Below, one piece after another: positions 17,064-25,236 of a DNA stretch of 64,000 nucleotides; position 1 is the first letter of the stretch, and the number at the start of each line of letters is the position of its first letter. Made by a program: the position numbers and the translations under genes. Source of the DNA: Wujia chipingensis (GTDB taxonomy: Bacteria > Bacillota > Clostridia > Lachnospirales > Lachnospiraceae). The notes beneath the pieces were generated by a model, which was not told where the DNA came from, made no database searches, and worked only from the letters and a program-made list of their open reading frames with translations. The stretch lies in assembly GCF_014337155.1 (NCBI RefSeq), contig NZ_CP060632.1:2611001-2675000 (forward strand). The letters are read 5' to 3'.

Positions 17064-18359
17064 TTACTTTTTGAGAAGTTTAGGCTTTAAGATGATGTTC
17101 TCGGCGGCAACCGGTGAGCATCCCAGTCTCTTAAGCACATCTTCTCCATAGTAAAAGCTGAATGTTTCGTATGGGCTACGGTTGTTCAGCTTTTTTCTTT
17201 TATAAGAATTGATATGGTTCATCATCAGAGTAATATCCTGTTGTGTCAGCTCATCGAAACTGCTTCCTTTTGGCAGGATACGACGTATCAATTCATGGTT
17301 GACTTCACAGGCTCCTTTTTGATAAGGAGCACTTGGATCGCAATAAAATATCTTTGTTCTATTGCATGGAATGGTGCTACGTTTTTCGATTTCCTTTGGA
17401 TTTGAAAACTCACTTCCGTTATCTGTCAGAATAACCGGAAACAAGCTATTAAATGTTTTTGCCCCAAGGACTTCATCCAATAAGTTTATGATCTCTATTA
17501 CAGAGGCTGATGTATTTGCGTCCCGCAAAAAAGCCAGCATGAGACTGCTTTCTACAAAGTGTATGGTAAGAAGACATTTTCCTCCCACACGACCAATCAC
17601 GCTATCCATTTGTACAATGGTCGTTTCCGGGTTTGCTCCCAGATATTTTTGAAAGTCAGCGTAGCTTCGTTCAATACGGCAGCCCCGGTCAACTTTAAAT
17701 TCAGGCTTCTTATAACGGGGACGGTATTTCACTTTACGGGGCAGATCAATGTTCCTGATATCAAAGAGCTGGGCATCCACATAGTTATACAATGTCTTTT
17801 CACTGCACATCAGTTCATCTACATGAGCAAGATAGATTTGATGAAGCGACTGCCCGTTTTTAACTAAAGGACTGATGATCCCGTTAATTCTTGCAATATC
17901 ATCTTCGTTGGACATGATACCGGTTCTGGCTTCCGAAACAGCATGATGTGCACGCTCATGTGCATCTGCCGGATCATAAATACGTTTTAATAACGTGCAT
18001 TTCGACAGCTGACTGCAGCCATTACAAACATAAGGTGGCTTATTTTTGACAGAACAGACATCTTCTACAAAATCAGAACAATGTAAGATGCATTCAGAGC
18101 ACAGGCTGCATTTGTAAGCAGATTGGTGTGTACAGCTTGTTCCGCAAATCCTTTTTGCTTTGCATGTAGCACGGAATTTACAAGGATTATACGGATATCC
18201 AGGACGACCGCTTTTCTTGTCATAGGAATACTTTTTAATCTCCTTGGCAATGGTTGTACGGTCCTTTCCTAACTCTTTGCCAATTGCCCCAAAGGATGCA
18301 TTCTCCTGAAGGCGTTGAGCAATAATCATTCGATCTTCATAAGATAAAAACTTTGACAT
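17064..18359 (-). CDS. IS30-family transposase
   Basis: A 431-residue DDE transposase. The N-terminal IS30-type HTH is FLSYEDRMIIAQRLQENA...IGKELGKDRTTIAKEI. A cysteine-rich region (about 60-115) follows, then the catalytic core: IVQMDSV (first Asp), ILTDNGSEF (second Asp) and YQKGACEVNHELIR (Glu), ending in NNRSPYETF. The ATG at 18,359 has AAGGAG five bases upstream. Complete and without frameshifts, so the element may be active. Confidence 0.95.
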   Translation of the reverse strand: MSKFLSYEDRMIIAQRLQENASFGAIGKELGKDRTTIAKEIKKYSYDKKSGRPGYPYNPCKFRATCKAKRICGTSCTHQSAYKCSLCSECILHCSDFVEDVCSVKNKPPYVCNGCSQLSKCTLLKRIYDPADAHERAHHAVSEARTGIMSNEDDIARINGIISPLVKNGQSLHQIYLAHVDELMCSEKTLYNYVDAQLFDIRNIDLPRKVKYRPRYKKPEFKVDRGCRIERSYADFQKYLGANPETTIVQMDSVIGRVGGKCLLTIHFVESSLMLAFLRDANTSASVIEIINLLDEVLGAKTFNSLFPVILTDNGSEFSNPKEIEKRSTIPCNRTKIFYCDPSAPYQKGACEVNHELIRRILPKGSSFDELTQQDITLMMNHINSYKRKKLNNRSPYETFSFYYGEDVLKRLGCSPVAAENIILKPKLLKK

Positions 18360-18532
18360 GGTGACTCCTTTCCAGCCGCCAGAAATCAAAGCATAACAGA
18401 AAAGAGACCAACTATCCAGTCAGTCTCAATTCATTTGTAAAAGAAAATCCATACCTTTCTTTTACACTGATAACTATTAACTTTTACACTTATCCAAGAT
18501 AGCTGGTATGGAATCTTGGATTACAATTAAGC

Positions 18533-18545
18533 CAATAAGCCCTAT
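18533..18545. repeat. 13-bp direct repeat, right flank of the IS30 element
   Basis: Second copy of CAATAAGCCCTAT, adjoining the right inverted repeat of the IS. Joining the two flanks restores a short intergenic region behind the relaxase gene. Confidence 0.7.
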
Positions 18546-18561
18546 ATTGACAGAGGGCACG

Positions 18562-20535
18562 CTATCGTGCCCTCTCTCTGTCTCCATCCTTTCTTTCAAT
18601 AACCCTTTCTTGCTCCATTTCCAATGTCTTTTCATAAATAGCCTGATAATCTTCAAATATCTTATCCTCATCAGAAGTATCAACTCCACATACCTTGCAA
18701 ACAGCACTGTACAGCTGAATATTGTATGAATTATTGTCCGGCTGAAACTGTAGCATCCTTGCCTTCTCGATAACAGGCAAATCATCAAAAGCAATTCCCC
18801 GCTGTTTAATCTCATCCAGCACCTCTTCTGTCTTATTTTTGACAACCAATTCACACATGCCCTTATAAATCAAATCCGTCTCTTCCAGAAGTTCATCCAC
18901 ATCTGCAATATGCCCCATGTCCAGAAACTTCATCTGTACAACTGACCTAACTGTGTCGTAACTATTTAGTTCCCTAAATCCATGCATCTGAGCCTTTTCC
19001 ATTGGAGTCATCTTTTTGTATGCCTCATAGCTGCCTTTATCATCTGGCCGATCACCAACATATTTCTCCACATTATTCGCTTCGCTGGCATCTCCTACTG
19101 TGGCATCCATGGTATCTTCTGCTGAAATTTGTTCACATACCTCTGCGCCTAACGAAATATCATAATCCTCTGATTCATTCATTACTGAAATATCTTCCAT
19201 ATCAGACACTGCATCATTAACAGATAGCGCAATATTTTTCTCCTCCGCATACGGATACTCCGGCACTTCTATTGAATTACGAATCTCATCCTCACTAGTT
19301 GAAAAATCCAACATTGAAAACTTCTTATACTCTTCTACACACCCTTCAGCAATCCTCAAATTCTTATTAAGTGCTTTTTTCTCCGCCTTAAGTTCGTCCA
19401 GCTCCGCCTGTACTCCCATATGCCAGATCTGGTAATCACGAATATCCTCCTCTGTTTTGCAAGAACGTTTTCTTGCTCTGTTCTGCTGATACAATTCCTG
19501 CTGACGTTCAGAGATTTTCTCTACATCCCGCTCTCCCAAAACCTGATAAGTCACAAGTCCCTCCACAGTTTTGATATTATTATTCACAAGAAACAAATAC
19601 TGTTCCTGCAGCTGCTTCATACGCTCCAGCTCTTTCGCAAGATATGCAGAATGCTTATCAAATCGGCGCTGTTCCACCATTCTCGCCTGATAGATTCTGC
19701 GATAATACTTCATTTGAAAATCCGTTATTCCACGTTTATGAATTGCCACAGTATTACCCACAACAAATCTCGGTCTGGAAAAAGGCATATCCAGATAAAA
19801 TCGGAATTTTTCCTTTGAAAAGCGTTCATCCAGCTTATCCAGTTCATGATACCATTTACCACCCGGAACCTTTACCGAAAGGTACTTCCCGTACTCAAAC
19901 TGATACCCAATTCTCTTCATCAGGAATATAAAATGGTCAAAGCTTCCCGCCTGACTCTGGCAAAACTCTGCATCTGCCAGAATCATTTTGCGAAAACATT
20001 GTTCACGCTCCCATTCCTTCCTTGATAAATTTTTAGGCTCTTTTACATACTCTGCTGGCACAATAGACAGTCCGTACTCTTTACAGAGTCTGTTTGTAAT
20101 CGGCTGCATACGATGCTTCCATTCCCCTTTTTTGCACTCATGCTTCATCCCCGTTTCAAAACTGACGCTATTAAAAACAATATGCCCATGCATATGCTTT
20201 TTATCATTATGAACCGCATATACTGCCTCATATTTATCCTTCAGGTATTCCTGTGCAAAACGTGCCACGATATCCAGCGCCTGTTCCTCTGTCGCTTCTC
20301 CCGGTGCAAAGGAAATGATAATGTGATATCCCTGTCGCTTATTTGTTTTTCCGAAAGTAACCTTCGTATCCATCATCTGCTCAAAGGCTGTATCCGGAAG
20401 GCAGTTTATACTGCCCACCATAACATTTTCCTCTGTTTTCTCTGGATTCTGAATATACGAAAGAGCATTCTTAAGATGTGCCGCCGGGTTCCCGGTATGT
20501 GCCTCATTCAGGCACTGTATCTTAGTGATTGCCAT
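18562..20535 (-). CDS. Relaxase / mobilization nuclease (MobA/VirD2 family)
   Basis: A 657-residue relaxase that should nick the element at oriT. The relaxase domain covers about residues 1-250: an N-terminal stretch with the likely catalytic tyrosine in LSYIQNPEK, a GYHIIISFAPGE strand, and the metal-binding triad DKKHMHGHIVFNSVSF. The middle is a basic coiled coil (RMVEQRRFDKHSAYLAKELERM) and the C-terminus is acidic. It starts inside the end of mobC (28-base overlap) with GGGAGG ten bases upstream. The length fits relaxases of mobilizable Firmicute elements. Confidence 0.92.
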   Translation of the reverse strand: MAITKIQCLNEAHTGNPAAHLKNALSYIQNPEKTEENVMVGSINCLPDTAFEQMMDTKVTFGKTNKRQGYHIIISFAPGEATEEQALDIVARFAQEYLKDKYEAVYAVHNDKKHMHGHIVFNSVSFETGMKHECKKGEWKHRMQPITNRLCKEYGLSIVPAEYVKEPKNLSRKEWEREQCFRKMILADAEFCQSQAGSFDHFIFLMKRIGYQFEYGKYLSVKVPGGKWYHELDKLDERFSKEKFRFYLDMPFSRPRFVVGNTVAIHKRGITDFQMKYYRRIYQARMVEQRRFDKHSAYLAKELERMKQLQEQYLFLVNNNIKTVEGLVTYQVLGERDVEKISERQQELYQQNRARKRSCKTEEDIRDYQIWHMGVQAELDELKAEKKALNKNLRIAEGCVEEYKKFSMLDFSTSEDEIRNSIEVPEYPYAEEKNIALSVNDAVSDMEDISVMNESEDYDISLGAEVCEQISAEDTMDATVGDASEANNVEKYVGDRPDDKGSYEAYKKMTPMEKAQMHGFRELNSYDTVRSVVQMKFLDMGHIADVDELLEETDLIYKGMCELVVKNKTEEVLDEIKQRGIAFDDLPVIEKARMLQFQPDNNSYNIQLYSAVCKVCGVDTSDEDKIFEDYQAIYEKTLEMEQERVIERKDGDRERAR

Positions 20536-20876
20536 ACCGTAAGCACCTCCCTCATCAGCCTCTTAACATCCTCCAAATCCTGCTTAACAGCAAGGATATC
20601 CCTCGTGTAACCATATCCCTGGGTATTTACTACCTTCGCAATCTGATTCACATTGGTAGCAATTCCTGTTATCTGTCTGATAAAAATCCCCCTGTCTGTC
20701 GTAAAAGATGCATCCACATTTCCACCGCCACGCACCAGATTGCGCAGGTATTCACTGATATTCATTCCAGCCTTTTTTGCCCCCTCTTCCAACAGTCGCT
20801 TATCTTCCTCTGACAACTTAAAAGAAACCTTATATAGCTTTTTGTCAGACCTGTATCTTCTGTTTCCATCTGCCAT
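20508..20876 (-). CDS. mobC: Relaxosome accessory protein MobC
   Basis: A 122-residue protein with an N-terminal ribbon-helix-helix (YKVSFKLSEEDKRLLEEGAKKAG...ISEYLRNLV) and a MobC-type C-terminus (NQIAKVVNTQG). MobC helps the relaxase melt and bind oriT. The ATG at 20,876 has GGAGG eight bases upstream; an in-frame ATG 15 bases earlier is less well placed. It overlaps the relaxase gene, as usual for the pair. Confidence 0.9.
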   Translation of the reverse strand: MADGNRRYRSDKKLYKVSFKLSEEDKRLLEEGAKKAGMNISEYLRNLVRGGGNVDASFTTDRGIFIRQITGIATNVNQIAKVVNTQGYGYTRDILAVKQDLEDVKRLMREVLTVWQSLRYSA

Positions 20877-20989
20877 ACACATAACCTCCAATTCTCAAAA
20901 TTAATTGCATCACAATCTCACTTACCATGCTCATGGCTGTGACCTCCTTTTTTTATTCTTCTTTAGAACCTGCTTCTGTTGCTGTTCAC

Positions 20990-21090
20990 TTGTTTTGCAA
21001 GATTCGGGAAAGGTCGGACCTTTCCCCGAAAAAATATAATTGCTAACCGCAATTACCATTTTTTCATCTTGGCAGGAGCTCCTGCACCCA
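20990..21090. other. oriT: Candidate origin of transfer (oriT)
   Basis: The intergenic DNA upstream of mobC holds a near-perfect inverted repeat at 21003-21030 (TTCGGGAAAGGTC / GGACCTTTCCCCGAA) with no U-tract on either strand, so it is not a terminator. A perfect 14-bp palindrome, GCAGGAGCTCCTGC, lies at 21072-21085. Position upstream of mobC-relaxase and such inverted repeats are the usual hallmarks of oriT. The nick site is not identified. Confidence 0.5.
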
Positions 21091-21259
21091 ATATATGGCA
21101 CAAAATATGTGCCAAAATACCGACAGCAAACCATCCGCTAACTGGCGTCAGTTTGCCGTCAGATATATTTATTTTATATATGAATGACATCAATCTGCCG
21201 TCATTCAGGATTCCATTGTCGTCAATTCGACGTCGCTGACGTAGCTGCCTAATCATCAT
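21053..21259 (-). CDS. Possible small protein of 68 residues, coupled to the RHH gene
   Basis: The frame begins MMIRQLRQRRRIDD and ends in a glycine/alanine-rich GILAHILCHILGAGAPAKM. Its ATG lies inside the last codons of the RHH gene (11-base overlap) with AAAGGA just upstream, which is how coupled genes look. However, the region also holds phased CGTCA repeats and part of the oriT candidate, so it may be a DNA site rather than a gene. Confidence 0.4.
   Translation of the reverse strand: MMIRQLRQRRRIDDNGILNDGRLMSFIYKINISDGKLTPVSGWFAVGILAHILCHILGAGAPAKMKKW
21146..21241. repeat. Helically phased CGTCA repeats, candidate parC-like centromere
   Basis: CGTCA occurs at 21146, 21157, 21199 and 21220, with the variant CATCA at 21188. 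The intervals 11, 31, 11 and 21 bp are close to whole helical turns. An inverted TGACG (21237) and a GACGTC palindrome (21229) follow. The array abuts the end of the RHH gene that is paired with a ParM-like gene. Such short phased repeats are how ParR proteins are arranged on their centromeres. Confidence 0.45.
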
Positions 21260-21686
21260 TCAGTCCTTTTAGAAAATTGAATGTCTGACTTGGAATAATG
21301 ACTTCATCATCAGGGACAGATGCCGTATTATCCTGTGGTGCATCATGCGTTGATGCTAAAGTGGGTGTTGGTGATGATGGTGTTTCCGCTGTGTCAACTC
21401 TCACCTCATACTTTACAAGTAATTTCTCGATTTCCGGCTTCAATGCCCCGGCAATCTCTCCTGCAAGCTTCTTTATATCAACATCAGACATACCGGAGGA
21501 CCTGCCACCTTCTTCTCCATACACTTCTTCATAAGCCAGCTCGATACCTCTCTTGATAAGCTCCGTCTGATTTGAATAGCTTCCATCCACAAGCATCCTG
21601 TCCAGTTTTTTCAGAATATTTGCATCCGACTGGCGGTCCACATAGAGACGGCAGCCAAGCCGCCTCTCTCTAAATCCCATTACCAT
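21249..21686 (-). CDS. Ribbon-helix-helix DNA-binding protein paired with a ParM-like actin (ParR-like)
   Basis: A 145-residue protein. An N-terminal RHH-like segment (RRLGCRLYVDRQSDANILKKLDRM...YSNQTELIKRGIELAYEEVYG) is followed by a low-complexity Ser/Thr/Pro linker (TAETPSSPTPTLAS) and a short C-terminal tail. It lies 15 bases behind the actin-like gene in the same direction, the usual parMR order. The ATG at 21,686 has AGGTGG five bases upstream. It probably links element DNA to ParM filaments and represses its own operon (inference). Confidence 0.72.
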   Translation of the reverse strand: MVMGFRERRLGCRLYVDRQSDANILKKLDRMLVDGSYSNQTELIKRGIELAYEEVYGEEGGRSSGMSDVDIKKLAGEIAGALKPEIEKLLVKYEVRVDTAETPSSPTPTLASTHDAPQDNTASVPDDEVIIPSQTFNFLKGLNDD

Positions 21687-21701
21687 GTGTACCACCTGCC
21701 T

Positions 21702-22607
21702 TTATGCCATCTGTTTTGCAAGAAACTCATAGCCCTTTGCATTGGCTCTGACATCCGTCACATATGAAATGTTATCCCCATGTTTTCCAAATCTCTCCAT
21801 TGCCTTTGCTCCGCCACCCACATAAATAATGTTGGTAAATTCCGTATCGTGCCCGTTCTCTTTCAGAACTCCTTCCACTCTTGCAACAAACTTTTCAAGC
21901 GACTCGTCCATAATCCTTGCATACTTTTCCGGATAATTGCCGCCAAGATTGCTGATATAATCTGTAATCACATTCTCCGAAATCTCTTTTCCAAAAACCT
22001 CACTGCTTCTGCTCTTGATTTCCTGAATAACAGAAATCATGGACTCCGTGAAGGTCTCACATTTACTTTCCACTGGAACACCATCCTTCACATGCATGAT
22101 ATCAATCGTCCAGGAACCCACATCCACAATCAGATATTCCCCCTTCATACTGCCAAGCCTGTCTGCCACTGCTGCATAACACTGCGGAAATGCCAGTACA
22201 TTTTCAATGGTAAAATCATATGCCACATCCTCAAATTTAAAATGCACTGGCTGATTTCCACGTTTCAAATATTTCACGAACTGCTTTCTTACCGTTGCAA
22301 ACTGTTTTAAAGGAAGTCCGACTCCAAGCACCACTCTGGCACCATTTGGAATATTCCCTGACTGACATTCCTTTGCCAGTGCCGCAAGTGTCAACAGATA
22401 ATAATCATCATCTGCAAGCTTACTGTCCTTCACACTGTTACGCTTTTCTCCAATCTTATAAAATGCTCCATCATAAACCAGTGTATTAGCCTGGAAGGTA
22501 GGCTTTACAGCCTGCCTTTCCACACCATTCTCAAACACATGGTTTGATGTTTTCATTAAATGATTCCCGTGGTCAATTCCCACATAATAAATTCTTTTCT
22601 CTTCCAT
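21702..22607 (-). CDS. ParM/StbA-like actin-family segregation ATPase
   Basis: A 301-residue actin-fold protein with a phosphate-1 loop VGIDHGNHLMKTSN near the N-terminus, a phosphate-2 loop LIVDVGSWTIDIM (about 165-178) and the adenosine motif IIYVGGGAKAMERFG near residue 265. Plasmid ParM polymerises with ATP to push DNA copies apart. In an integrated element it would act on the excised circle. The ATG at 22,607 (GGAGG nine bases upstream) is chosen over longer frames that run into the upstream gene. Confidence 0.87.
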   Translation of the reverse strand: MEEKRIYYVGIDHGNHLMKTSNHVFENGVERQAVKPTFQANTLVYDGAFYKIGEKRNSVKDSKLADDDYYLLTLAALAKECQSGNIPNGARVVLGVGLPLKQFATVRKQFVKYLKRGNQPVHFKFEDVAYDFTIENVLAFPQCYAAVADRLGSMKGEYLIVDVGSWTIDIMHVKDGVPVESKCETFTESMISVIQEIKSRSSEVFGKEISENVITDYISNLGGNYPEKYARIMDESLEKFVARVEGVLKENGHDTEFTNIIYVGGGAKAMERFGKHGDNISYVTDVRANAKGYEFLAKQMA

Positions 22608-22611
22608 AAAC

Positions 22612-23100
22612 TCATGCCTCCATTCTCTGTGTCTCCGCATGTTCAAATGCGATATTTTCCTTTGCATGTTCCAGACGTACACGCTTGTTGTAATCAATTG
22701 TTGCAAACAAATCCTCTGTTACAATCTCATCTGCTGTCATTGCCGCCTGCATGTTTTCATGAAATGTTACCTGAAATCCTTTTTCTTCCAAAGTATCCAA
22801 AGCAATTCCTCTTACCTTGCTTATTCCCTGTAAAACAGTGTCATACAGTTGCCATGCATAATTCTCATATTCCGCTGCTTTATCAAAAAGTACCCCTTGC
22901 ATAAAATACTTGTTATACAGATAACGGTCATTTTCCATCAAAACCCTGAGATAACGGTGTCCATACTTTCCAAGACTTGCATAACTTCTCGGATCCGACT
23001 CTCCCAAAATCGGATAAAACAATCCATCCACCTCTTTGTACTTAATACCACACTGTTCTGCAATTGTAGGTGCTGCAGTCACCTTTGCTTTTTCTTCCAT
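22612..23100 (-). CDS. TnpV-like element protein
   Basis: A 162-residue protein whose centre (DGLFYPIL...LGKYGHRYLRVLMENDRYLYNKYFMQGVLFDKA) has the IGKYG...YLKEH...L..G.L rhythm of TnpV-type proteins from clostridial mobilizable elements. Function unknown. The ATG at 23,100 has AAAGGA six bases upstream. A 31-residue longer form starting at 23,193 also has a ribosome site (AAAGGAGG, about nine bases), so the start is uncertain. It lies just ahead of the parM-like gene and probably belongs to its operon. Confidence 0.6.
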   Translation of the reverse strand: MEEKAKVTAAPTIAEQCGIKYKEVDGLFYPILGESDPRSYASLGKYGHRYLRVLMENDRYLYNKYFMQGVLFDKAAEYENYAWQLYDTVLQGISKVRGIALDTLEEKGFQVTFHENMQAAMTADEIVTEDLFATIDYNKRVRLEHAKENIAFEHAETQRMEA

Positions 23101-23305
23101 AAAAAGTCCTTTCTGCGCCTTGCGCCTTAAAAATATCGTTATTTGCCTTAACGCCAGCCCGCGGAGAGTTACTGCCCTCAAATGTTCTGCCATGCAGAAA
23201 ATCCTCCTTTCTCATTGCCTCTTGCGAAGCTATGTATAAATGCTGTCCACACCTGACAGTTAAATTATCTGTAACGCTGGAACACACAAAAATCACCATT
23301 CCATC

Positions 23306-23473
23306 CTAATCGACTACTGCCTTAGCAAACACAAGAAATACTCTTGCAACCAGCCCAAACACTAATAATGTCAGCTTCGCCAATCCCAGTACACACCGAA
23401 GCATTAACAACGCCATCCATACCATAGCCTTTAAAACATTCAGTAAAACTCTGCCAACAAATTCTAAAATCAT
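23306..23473 (-). CDS. Small hydrophobic membrane protein
   Basis: A 55-residue protein made almost entirely of aliphatic residues (MILEFVGRVLLNVLKAMVWM, then LGLAKLTLLVFGLVARVFLV), predicted to span the membrane once or twice. The ATG at 23,473 has AAAGGAG about ten bases upstream; an in-frame GTG lies seven codons earlier. Short hydrophobic proteins at this place are common in mobilizable elements; a role in entry exclusion or toxin-like activity would be a guess. Confidence 0.55.
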   Translation of the reverse strand: MILEFVGRVLLNVLKAMVWMALLMLRCVLGLAKLTLLVFGLVARVFLVFAKAVVD

Positions 23474-23477
23474 AAAT

Positions 23478-23708
23478 TCAACTCTCCTTTCCACCCATCG
23501 GGAGCCACCCGAAAAAAGGGTATAAAAAATAAGACCATATTGACTTCAATATGGAACCGATTAAATCTTCGATTCTCTGTGTCAATTTAGTCCTATCAGC
23601 AAAAATACCTGTTAAGTTTTCCCGTCCAGAGCTAATCCGGACAATTTTCACACGGAAACGTCTAGGACCAGGCTTCCGAAACCCTTGTAAATCCTGGGTT
23701 TCTTCCAC
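23478..23708 (-). CDS. Possible small protein at the right end of the element
   Basis: A 76-codon frame from a GTG, including RRFRVKIVRISSGRENLTG and ending in an aromatic, partly hydrophobic tail (SIWSYFLYPFFGWLP). No good ribosome site is visible. Bases 23536-23555 form a perfect 8-bp-arm hairpin (CCATATTG/CAATATGG) followed by a T-rich stretch on the minus strand, which may be a regulatory structure. The frame starts within 25 bases of the element end. Not recognised. Confidence 0.3.
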   Translation of the reverse strand: MEETQDLQGFRKPGPRRFRVKIVRISSGRENLTGIFADRTKLTQRIEDLIGSILKSIWSYFLYPFFGWLPMGGKES

Positions 23709-23732
23709 CTGTCACAAATATACCACGTTCCC

Positions 23733-24489
23733 CTGTCGCCGAAATCAAAAGTGCCCTTTCCTGTCCTGCACCCACAATTTGTCTCAAATTGGATATGAAT
23801 GCAAGCTGCATTTTATTTGGGTGTAATTTATATTTTTCAAGAGATGTTACAGGTTCTTGTTTCGCAATCTGTTTCTGCTGCTTAATAATCTCATATTGCT
23901 CTTTGTACTTCTCATAAAAGTCATCAAATTCAATTGCGTATTCGGAATTCCACAATGCCTCATATTCCGAAATAATCTCCTGGGCCATTTCCCCCTGCTC
24001 TGTTGAAATCACTTTTGTGTTCCATTCTCGATTCACTGTAAGCGCAGACTTTGTCATATTGGAACTACCTATGATGATTCGATAGATTTCTTCTTTCTTA
24101 AAAATATATCCTTTTGTATGAAATCCGCCATGAGCATCATCTATATCATACATTTTTAATGTAATATTTTCAAACTCATTCAACTTTTTAAGAGCTTTTG
24201 GTTCTGTGAAATTAAGATAGTTTGTTGTAAGTATTTGCCCTGGAACATGTTTATTCTCTAACTCTTTTAATGTTTGGAGCAACGGTTCAATCCCACTTAA
24301 TGTGATGAATGCAACACTAATTTGAAAACAGTCGCACGCCAAAAGTTCTTCCTCAATAGATGCAAGAACTTTCTTTCCCTCTTTGTAATTGTTTGATACA
24401 AATTGCGGTTTATATGCCAAATTTGATGTTATATTTGCATCTATAAACGCAGTTTCAAATCCATGTTTTAACTCGTCAATTGTGTTCAT
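23733..24489 (-). pseudogene. N-terminal fragment of a PLD-nuclease/SF2 helicase protein, truncated by element insertion
   Basis: About 250 native residues remain. A phospholipase-D-like nuclease domain (FHTKGYIFKKEE...IIIGSSNMTKSAL, the HxK and GSSN motifs) is followed by the start of a DEAD/DEAH helicase domain (PNKMQLAFISNLRQIV...ALLISATG). Helicases of this DUF3427-type group continue SATGTGKT; here the frame changes to SATGERGIF exactly at the element border. The gene is therefore cut in Walker A and its helicase part should lie beyond the left end of the element. ATG at 24,489 with GGGGAG eight bases upstream. Confidence 0.85.
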
Positions 24490-24587
24490 GATCTGTACTC
24501 CCCATATCTTCGAAATCATTCCGTGTTAAAGTCTTATCAAATTATAGCATATGCGGCTCAAAGAACCAACAATCAAAATCATCTAAA

Positions 24588-24616
24588 TAAGCGGCGCTAT
24601 AACGCCGCTTTTCTTA
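24588..24616 (-). terminator. Intrinsic terminator between the 126-residue gene and the helicase fragment
   Basis: AGCGGCG and CGCCGCT pair around a six-base loop, with T-rich sequence on both sides (TTATTT on the minus strand, TTTTCTT on the plus strand), so it could act in either direction. Confidence 0.75.
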
Positions 24617-24631
24617 GAATTCTTTTAAATT

Positions 24632-25012
24632 TTACTCATATGACTTGATCAATTTTAAAACTTCTTTATTTATTCTATAAAGTTTTTCTGCCTCTAGGAG
24701 ACCTTGACCATGATAATTTTCAAATGGATTTTTTAATTTTCGTTCCGTTTTCCTACATATATTTTCTAATTCTCGCAGATATTCTGATATTATTCCGATT
24801 TCCTTTTTACACAAACAATAATATTCATTCCCATCTTGGCCAAGTTCATTTTTTGATACTAAATTATACAGTAAATTTCTTAATTGCTTTTGATTATATA
24901 AATCTCCTAATCTCTGTTTAGCAATTTCATCAATTTGAACAAATGTACGTTTTACACCATTTGCTAGCTGTTCATATATAAATTCATATAAAAATTCATT
25001 TTTTCTTTTCAT
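24632..25012 (-). CDS. Unrecognised protein, possibly with a winged-helix domain
   Basis: A 126-residue, lysine- and leucine-rich protein. The segment FVQIDEIAKQRLGDLYNQKQLRNLLYNLVSKNELG looks like a winged helix, and the C-terminal half is helical (EYLRELENICRKTERKL). The ATG at 25,012 follows GGAG by about nine bases. It lies between a small XRE regulator and the PLD-helicase fragment, reading the same way. This suggests a regulator or accessory protein of a former defence unit, but I cannot name the family. Confidence 0.6.
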   Translation of the reverse strand: MKRKNEFLYEFIYEQLANGVKRTFVQIDEIAKQRLGDLYNQKQLRNLLYNLVSKNELGQDGNEYYCLCKKEIGIISEYLRELENICRKTERKLKNPFENYHGQGLLEAEKLYRINKEVLKLIKSYE

Positions 25013-25053
25013 TACTTTCTCCAACTTTTCCTTATAATTTATTACTCATACTG

Positions 25054-25236
25054 TCATCTCCAAAAATCATCAATCGACATATCAAAAAAAAATGCTAGCT
25101 TAACAAGATCCTCAGCCAGTAACTTTTGAGATCCTTTTTCGATCTTGGAATATGTTGATTGGGATATATTTAAATATCTAGCTATTGCTGTCTGATTAAG
25201 CCCTCTTTTCACTCGCTCTTCTTTTATCCTTTTCAT
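25054..25236 (-). CDS. XRE-family helix-turn-helix regulator
   Basis: A 60-residue protein that is essentially one HTH_3 domain: IKEERVKRGLNQTAIARYLNISQ...YSKIEKGSQKL. The ATG at 25,236 has GGAGG five bases upstream; another ATG lies four codons earlier. The 230 bases upstream are AT-rich and hold its promoter region. Confidence 0.88.
   Translation of the reverse strand: MKRIKEERVKRGLNQTAIARYLNISQSTYSKIEKGSQKLLAEDLVKLAFFFDMSIDDFWR

Larger units (their letters stand above)
16769..18532 (-). mobile_element. IS30-family insertion sequence with intact ends
   Basis: The element is 1,764 bp. The ends begin GGTAAATAGTAACCCGAGAA (left) and GCTTAATTGTAATCCAAGAT (right, inverted) and match at 17 of the first 24 positions in perfect register, flanked by a 13-bp direct repeat. 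It contains one IS30-type transposase gene. The left end continues into six copies of a 20-bp motif related to the terminal repeat. It lies between the relaxase gene and the defence operon and does not break either. Confidence 0.82.
1..23732. mobile_element. Integrative mobilizable element (right-hand part; left end outside window)
   Basis: The stretch is bounded on the right by a helicase gene cut inside its Walker A motif (junction near 23,732). It carries large serine recombinase genes at its left, small TnpW/TnpV-type proteins, a relaxase, MobC and a ParM/RHH pair. This layout is that of clostridial Tn4451/TnpX-like mobilizable elements. No type IV secretion genes are visible, so transfer would depend on a helper, unless such genes lie left of the window. 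The cargo is a Z1/GHKL-type restriction-modification operon, and an IS30 copy sits between cargo and transfer module. The left boundary is unknown; the missing 3' part of the helicase gene should lie beyond it. Confidence 0.75.

Noticed and set aside
21003..21030. Inverted repeat as a terminator
   Set aside because: Neither strand has a U-tract after the stem; it is better explained as part of oriT.
20931..21134. 67-codon minus-strand frame upstream of mobC
   Set aside because: It covers the oriT inverted repeats, lacks a ribosome site and overlaps the better-supported coupled frame at 21053-21259.
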